Shown: positions 60,211 through 64,000 of the stretch, in pieces
Layout of the letters: every line of letters begins with the position of its first letter
How positions within the stretch are numbered: the stretch's first letter is position 1
Assembly: GCA_017795025.1 (NCBI GenBank)
Contig: CP051243.1
Location: 248,001-312,000, forward strand
Direction of reading: 5' to 3'
DNA length: 64,000 nucleotides
Origin: Flavobacteriales bacterium
Lineage (GTDB): Bacteria > Bacteroidota > Bacteroidia > Flavobacteriales > Schleiferiaceae
The notes under the pieces: generated by a model
Database searches by the model: none
What the model was told of the DNA's origin: nothing
The model's input: only the letters and a program-made list of their open reading frames with translations
Made by a program: the position numbers and the translations under genes

Positions 60211-61048
60211 CAAGCGTTTCTTCCAATTGGCCAAGCGCTGCCGCCAATTGTTCGTCGTTGGGAGCAATACCGTGCCATTCGTGGGTTCCGGCCATAAAAT
60301 CTACTCCGGCACCCATGTCTGTTTTTAAAATAACCGCTACGGGTTTGCCTTTGCCGGTGCGGGCCTTAGCCGCTTCTAGACCTTCAACCACGGCGGCCAT
60401 ATCGTTTCCTTTGTCTACACTTAAAACATCCCAACCAAAGGCTTCAAATTTTTGGGCTAGATTACCCATAGGTAACACATTATCTGTGGCGCCGTCAATT
60501 TGCTGACCATTGGCATCGATGGTTGAAATCAGGTTATCTACTTTATGGGCGGCAGCAAACATGGCGGCCTCCCAAATTTGTCCTTCTTGTAATTCACCAT
60601 CACCATGCAGGCTGAATACCAGATGGGGATCTTGATTCTGCTTTTTGCTAAGGGCAGCACCAATCGCTACCGACATCCCTTGACCTAAAGAGCCACTGGC
60701 AATTCGAATACCAGGTAGACCTTCGTGGGTAGTGGGGTGTCCCTGTAGGCGAGAATCAATTTTACGGAAGGTGTTAAGCTCGGAAACAGGGAAGAAGCCC
60801 GCCCGACTTAAAACGCTGTAATAAACGGGACTGATATGACCATTGGAAAGGAAAAAGAGATCCTCGTTTTTACCATCCGGATCGAATGGACTGGCTTTAT
60901 ACTCCATAATATGGTGGTATAAGGCAACAAAAAACTCGGTACAACCTAAGCTTCCTCCGGGGTGGCCGGATTGAACGGCATGCACCATGCGTACAATATC
61001 CCGACGTGTTTGGGAGCTAATTTTCTGAAGGTCTTTAATATCAGTCAT
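60200..61048 (-). CDS. Transketolase, N-terminal subunit
   Basis: The 282-residue protein is the thiamine-diphosphate-binding half: 'VQSGHPGGSLGCTEFFVALYHHIM', 'GSLGQGMSVAIGAALSKKQ', the cofactor motif HGDGELQEGQIWEA with its metal ligands, and 'IDANGQQIDGAT'. It needs the C subunit for activity. A -7 box TAATTTTG lies 17 bases before its ATG, so it heads the operon transketolase N - VWA - transketolase C. Confidence 0.93.
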   Translation of the reverse strand: MTDIKDLQKISSQTRRDIVRMVHAVQSGHPGGSLGCTEFFVALYHHIMEYKASPFDPDGKNEDLFFLSNGHISPVYYSVLSRAGFFPVSELNTFRKIDSRLQGHPTTHEGLPGIRIASGSLGQGMSVAIGAALSKKQNQDPHLVFSLHGDGELQEGQIWEAAMFAAAHKVDNLISTIDANGQQIDGATDNVLPMGNLAQKFEAFGWDVLSVDKGNDMAAVVEGLEAAKARTGKGKPVAVILKTDMGAGVDFMAGTHEWHGIAPNDEQLAAALGQLEETLGDY

Positions 61049-61065
61049 TTATTCGCTTTGAGCTG

Positions 61066-61073
61066 CAAAATTA
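61066..61073 (-). promoter_or_regulatory. -7 promoter element of the transketolase N-VWA-transketolase C operon
   Basis: Minus-strand TAATTTTG matches TAnnTTTG, 17 bases before the ATG. Confidence 0.6.
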
Positions 61074-61173
61074 TTGAATCTCAACCGCCTATATAGGTGT
61101 ATGTTGATAAAATGTGAAAAAGCAAGCAAGGGCTTGATTGCATTTAAACCTTTAGTAATGCTTTATGAATAGG

Positions 61174-61181
61174 TATCTTTG
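61174..61181 (+). promoter_or_regulatory. -7 promoter element of ychF
   Basis: TATCTTTG matches TAnnTTTG, 18 bases before the ychF ATG. Confidence 0.6.
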
Positions 61182-61199
61182 CCGCCTTAAATAAAAAGC

Positions 61200-62291
61200 A
61201 TGAAGTGTGGTATTGTTGGACTTCCAAATGTTGGGAAGTCAACCTTGTTTAATTGTTTGTCGAATGCCAAGGCCCAATCGGCTAATTTTCCCTTTTGTAC
61301 CATCGAGCCTAATGTAGGGATGGTAAATGTGCCCGATGAGCGATTGGATCGTTTAGAGGAGCTCGTGAATCCTCAGCGCGTGGTGCCAGCCACGGTCGAA
61401 ATTGTGGATATCGCGGGCTTAGTGAAAGGTGCTTCTAAAGGTGAAGGGCTAGGAAATCAGTTTTTAGGGAACATTCGCGAGTGTAATGCAATTCTGCACG
61501 TCCTGCGTTGCTTCGAGAATGATAATATCACTCATGTGGATGGTAGTGTAGATCCCATTCGCGACAAGGATACCATTGATACGGAATTGCAGTTCAAAGA
61601 TTTGGAAACGCTGGAGAAGCGACTCGATAAACACCGCAAAGCCGCTAGAGCAGGGAGTAAGGACGAGAATCGCAATGTGAGTCTTTTGGAGGACCTTCTA
61701 AAGCATATTGAGGCTGGTAAAAATGTGCGCTCCTTTGAGCGTGATGAAGAGGCGGATGAGCTTCTAAAGGAAATTCAGTTCTTAACCGACAAGCCCGTAC
61801 TTTATGTATGCAATGTGGATGAAGCCGCGGCCAAAGGTGGAAATGATTGGGTGGAAGAAGTACGGAAAATGGCTGCCGCAGAAGGGGCTGAGGTGATGCA
61901 TCTCGCCGCTGCTACCGAAGCAGATATTGCCGAGTTAGAAACTTATGAAGAACGCCGAATGTTCCTCGATGATTTAGGATTGGAGGAAGCGGGCGTAAAT
62001 CGCTTAATCCGTAAAGCCTACGAATTGCTAAACCTTCAAACCTACTTTACCGCTGGGGAAAAGGAAGTGCGTGCCTGGACCATCAATAAAGGCTTTACTG
62101 CACCACAAGCGGCGGGAGTGATTCATACTGATTTTGAAAAAGGATTTATACGCGCTGAGGTTATTCACCTCGCTGATTATCTCAGTTTAGGTTCGGAAGC
62201 GGCCGTGCGTGAAGCGGGAAAATTACGCGTGGAAGGAAAGGAATATGTTGTGGCCGATGGTGATGTGATGCATTTCCGCTTTAATGTTTAA
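61200..62291 (+). CDS. ychF: Redox-regulated ATPase YchF
   Basis: Obg-family P-loop protein that prefers ATP and is linked to ribosomes and oxidative stress. The 363-residue protein has GLPNVGKSTLFN (P-loop), 'DIAGLVKGASKGEGLGNQFL', the degenerate G4 'YVCNVDE' that gives ATP preference, and a C-terminal TGS domain. Full length. It follows a ~151-bp divergent gap with the transketolase N gene and precedes parE by 90 bp. Confidence 0.97.
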   Translation: MKCGIVGLPNVGKSTLFNCLSNAKAQSANFPFCTIEPNVGMVNVPDERLDRLEELVNPQRVVPATVEIVDIAGLVKGASKGEGLGNQFLGNIRECNAILHVLRCFENDNITHVDGSVDPIRDKDTIDTELQFKDLETLEKRLDKHRKAARAGSKDENRNVSLLEDLLKHIEAGKNVRSFERDEEADELLKEIQFLTDKPVLYVCNVDEAAAKGGNDWVEEVRKMAAAEGAEVMHLAAATEADIAELETYEERRMFLDDLGLEEAGVNRLIRKAYELLNLQTYFTAGEKEVRAWTINKGFTAPQAAGVIHTDFEKGFIRAEVIHLADYLSLGSEAAVREAGKLRVEGKEYVVADGDVMHFRFNV

Positions 62292-62381
62292 GCTCTTAAT
62301 AAAATGTGTAAAAATTCCCCTTTCTAAGAATCAGACTTCGCAGGGCTATCGCTATTTTTAGCCTTCATCCTTTCCCGCATT

Positions 62382-64000
62382 ATGGCTACAGAAACCAGCA
62401 ACTACAACGAAGATAATATACGATCCCTCGATTGGAAAGAGCATATTCGCCTTCGTCCCGGTATGTATATCGGTAAATTAGGGGATGGCAGCTCTTCGGA
62501 TGATGGGGTTTACATTTTACTAAAGGAGATTATCGACAACTCGATTGATGAGTTTGTGATGGGCTCCGGCAAAACCGTGGACATCTCTATTAAAGAAGGA
62601 GAAGTTACCGTACGGGATTACGGCCGAGGCATTCCCCTAGGTAAGGTGGTAGATGTAGTTTCTAAGATCAATACCGGAGCGAAATACGACTCTAAGGCCT
62701 TTAAAAAATCGGTAGGTCTTAATGGAGTAGGAGCCAAGGCGGTTAATGCCTTGAGTGATTACTTCATGGTGCAGTCGGTGCGCGATGGTCAAACCAAAAT
62801 AGCCCGCTTTGAGCGTGGGGAGCTGGTGGAGGATGAGCCTATAAAAGACTCCTCTCTTAGAAAAGGAACCAAGATTTCCTTTAAGCCCGATAACAGCGTT
62901 TTTAAAAATTACCGCTTTGTTCAGGAGTACGTCGAAAAGATGCTCTGGAACTATTGTTATCTCAACCCGGGATTAACGATTGTTTTAAACGGTCAGAAGT
63001 TCTATTCCGAGAATGGACTAAAAGACCTGTTGAACGATAATATTGATCACAACTTTTTACATGATATCATTCACCTCCGCGGTGATGATATTGAAATAGC
63101 GATCACCCACAGTGAAAGGAGTCAAAGTGATATGTACTACTCCTTTGTGAACGGACAGCATACCACCCAGGGTGGAACCCACCAAAATGCCTTTCGTGAA
63201 GCTTTGGTAAAAACCTTAAGGGAGTTTTACAATAAGAATTTTGACGCTTCCGATATTCGCGATTCGGTGGTTGCAGCGATTGCCATTAAGGTGATTGAAC
63301 CCGTATTTGAATCGCAAACAAAAACGAAATTAGGTTCGAATGATATTGGTCCGGAAGGCCCTACCATACGGACTTTCGTAAACGACTTCGTAAAGCGGGA
63401 GCTAGATAACTTCCTGCATAAGAACGAAGAAATTGCCGAAACCATTTACCGCAAAATCTTACGGGCTGAAAAGGAACGTAAAGAGTTAAGCGGCATTAAA
63501 AAATTGGCGCGGGAGCGTGCGAAAAAAGCCAGTCTCCACAACCGGAAACTACGGGATTGCCGCATCCACTACAATGATCAAAAGGACGAGCGTCGCTTAG
63601 AAACCACCCTTTTTATCACCGAGGGAGATTCGGCCAGTGGTTCGATCACCAAAAGTAGGGATGTAAATACCCAGGCGGTATTTAGTTTAAAAGGAAAACC
63701 TCTAAACTGCTATGGACTGACCAAAAAGGTAGTTTATGAAAATGAGGAGTTTAACCTATTACAGGCCGCCCTTAATATTGAAGACGGACTGGAAAACCTG
63801 CGCTATAATAATGTGGTGATTGCCACCGATGCGGATGTGGATGGTATGCATATTCGCTTATTGCTGATTACCTTCTTCTTGCAGTTTTTCCCCGATTTAG
63901 TGCGGGAAGGGCATCTTTTTATTTTACAAACCCCGCTCTTTAGGGTTCGAAATAAGAAAGAAACCCATTATTGCTACAGCGATGAAGAGAAGCGTGCCGC
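62382..64000 (+). CDS. parE: DNA topoisomerase IV subunit B (3' end outside window)
   Basis: The gene starts at ATG 62382 ([18 protein letters not shown]) and stays open to the window edge, giving about 539 residues. It has a GHKL ATPase domain with 'LRPGMYIG', the Asn of 'IIDNSIDEF', '[10 protein letters not shown]' and '[15 protein letters not shown]'. A transducer domain and the start of the TOPRIM domain follow with 'EGDSASGS' and '[11 protein letters not shown]'. It unlinks replicated chromosomes with ParC. The Bacteroidota ParE subtype '[19 protein letters not shown]' in place of the usual AKQGRD motif distinguishes it from GyrB. Confidence 0.93.
   Translation, partial: MATETSNYNEDNIRSLDWKEHIRLRPGMYIGKLGDGSSSDDGVYILLKEIIDNSIDEFVMGSGKTVDISIKEGEVTVRDYGRGIPLGKVVDVVSKINTGAKYDSKAFKKSVGLNGVGAKAVNALSDYFMVQSVRDGQTKIARFERGELVEDEPIKDSSLRKGTKISFKPDNSVFKNYRFVQEYVEKMLWNYCYLNPGLTIVLNGQKFYSENGLKDLLNDNIDHNFLHDIIHLRGDDIEIAITHSERSQSDMYYSFVNGQHTTQGGTHQNAFREALVKTLREFYNKNFDASDIRDSVVAAIAIKVIEPVFESQTKTKLGSNDIGPEGPTIRTFVNDFVKRELDNFLHKNEEIAETIYRKILRAEKERKELSGIKKLARERAKKASLHNRKLRDCRIHYNDQKDERRLETTLFITEGDSASGSITKSRDVNTQAVFSLKGKPLNCYGLTKKVVYENEEFNLLQAALNIEDGLENLRYNNVVIATDADVDGMHIRLLLITFFLQFFPDLVREGHLFILQTPLFRVRNKKETHYCYSDEEKRA

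Overview
The window is a chromosomal segment of a Bacteroidota bacterium, most likely a marine-type member of the Flavobacteriales near the Cryomorphaceae/Schleiferiaceae. The rank below phylum is inference. The evidence is secreted proteins with C-terminal type IX secretion (T9SS) sorting domains, TonB-dependent receptors with CarboxypepD_reg-like N-domains, promoters of the Bacteroidota form TTTG-N19-TAnnTTTG, few Shine-Dalgarno sites, a bacillithiol deacetylase (BshB1), the rpmB-rpmG-DUF4295-ftsY-rimO block, and a zapA/6S RNA/rny block. Most of the window is ordinary core genome; I see no prophage, insertion sequence, integrase, CRISPR array or resistance island.

Layout. 1-7.3 kb: the end of a giant T9SS-secreted adhesin-like protein, a 1.5 kb convergent gap filled by a 72-bp and a 90/93-bp tandem repeat array, a lipoprotein and a second T9SS substrate. 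7.4-13.4 kb: aconitase, adenylosuccinate lyase, an EI24/CysZ-like membrane protein, an orphan HsdR N-domain protein and holA. 13.5-19.6 kb: TonB receptor, glycosyltransferase, small T9SS protein, and a two-component system. 19.6-22.6 kb: a compact minus-strand operon SRPBCC - DUF429 - cryptochrome/photolyase - DUF2452. 22.7-34.8 kb: universal stress protein, nucleoside phosphorylase, rny, 6S RNA, zapA and a ZapB-like coiled-coil protein; then M23 peptidase, CarboxypepD-like protein, TonB receptor, TPR protein and a class A PBP. 34.8-43 kb: DUF4197, cinA, ribosomal protein operon, ftsY, rimO, ribH, TPR protein, recF, DUF721, ndk. 43-47.5 kb: lipoprotein, bshB1, glycosyltransferase, tRNA-His, and a Spy-like/anti-sigma-like/ECF sigma operon.

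47.7-55.4 kb is the most distinctive part: five consecutive paralogous ~450-residue lipoproteins (lipobox followed by CNRD), each its own transcription unit with its own terminator. Four share a Bacteroidota -7 box followed directly by an identical CTATTACCC at the predicted 5' end of the mRNA. Two of them (a third less clearly) carry a pair of TTCGTC-like half-sites with a 21-bp period, placed exactly 80 bp upstream of the -7 box. 55.4-56.5 kb is a second repeat-filled convergent gap. 56.5-64 kb: a YaiO-type outer-membrane protein, a transketolase split into N and C subunits with a von Willebrand A-domain protein gene wedged between them, ychF, and the start of parE, which runs off the window.

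Best candidates for something undescribed are the five-lipoprotein array with its shared regulatory module, the operon joining photolyase to three proteins of unknown role, the transketolase/VWA arrangement, and the intergenic repeat families, which occur only at convergent gene ends.
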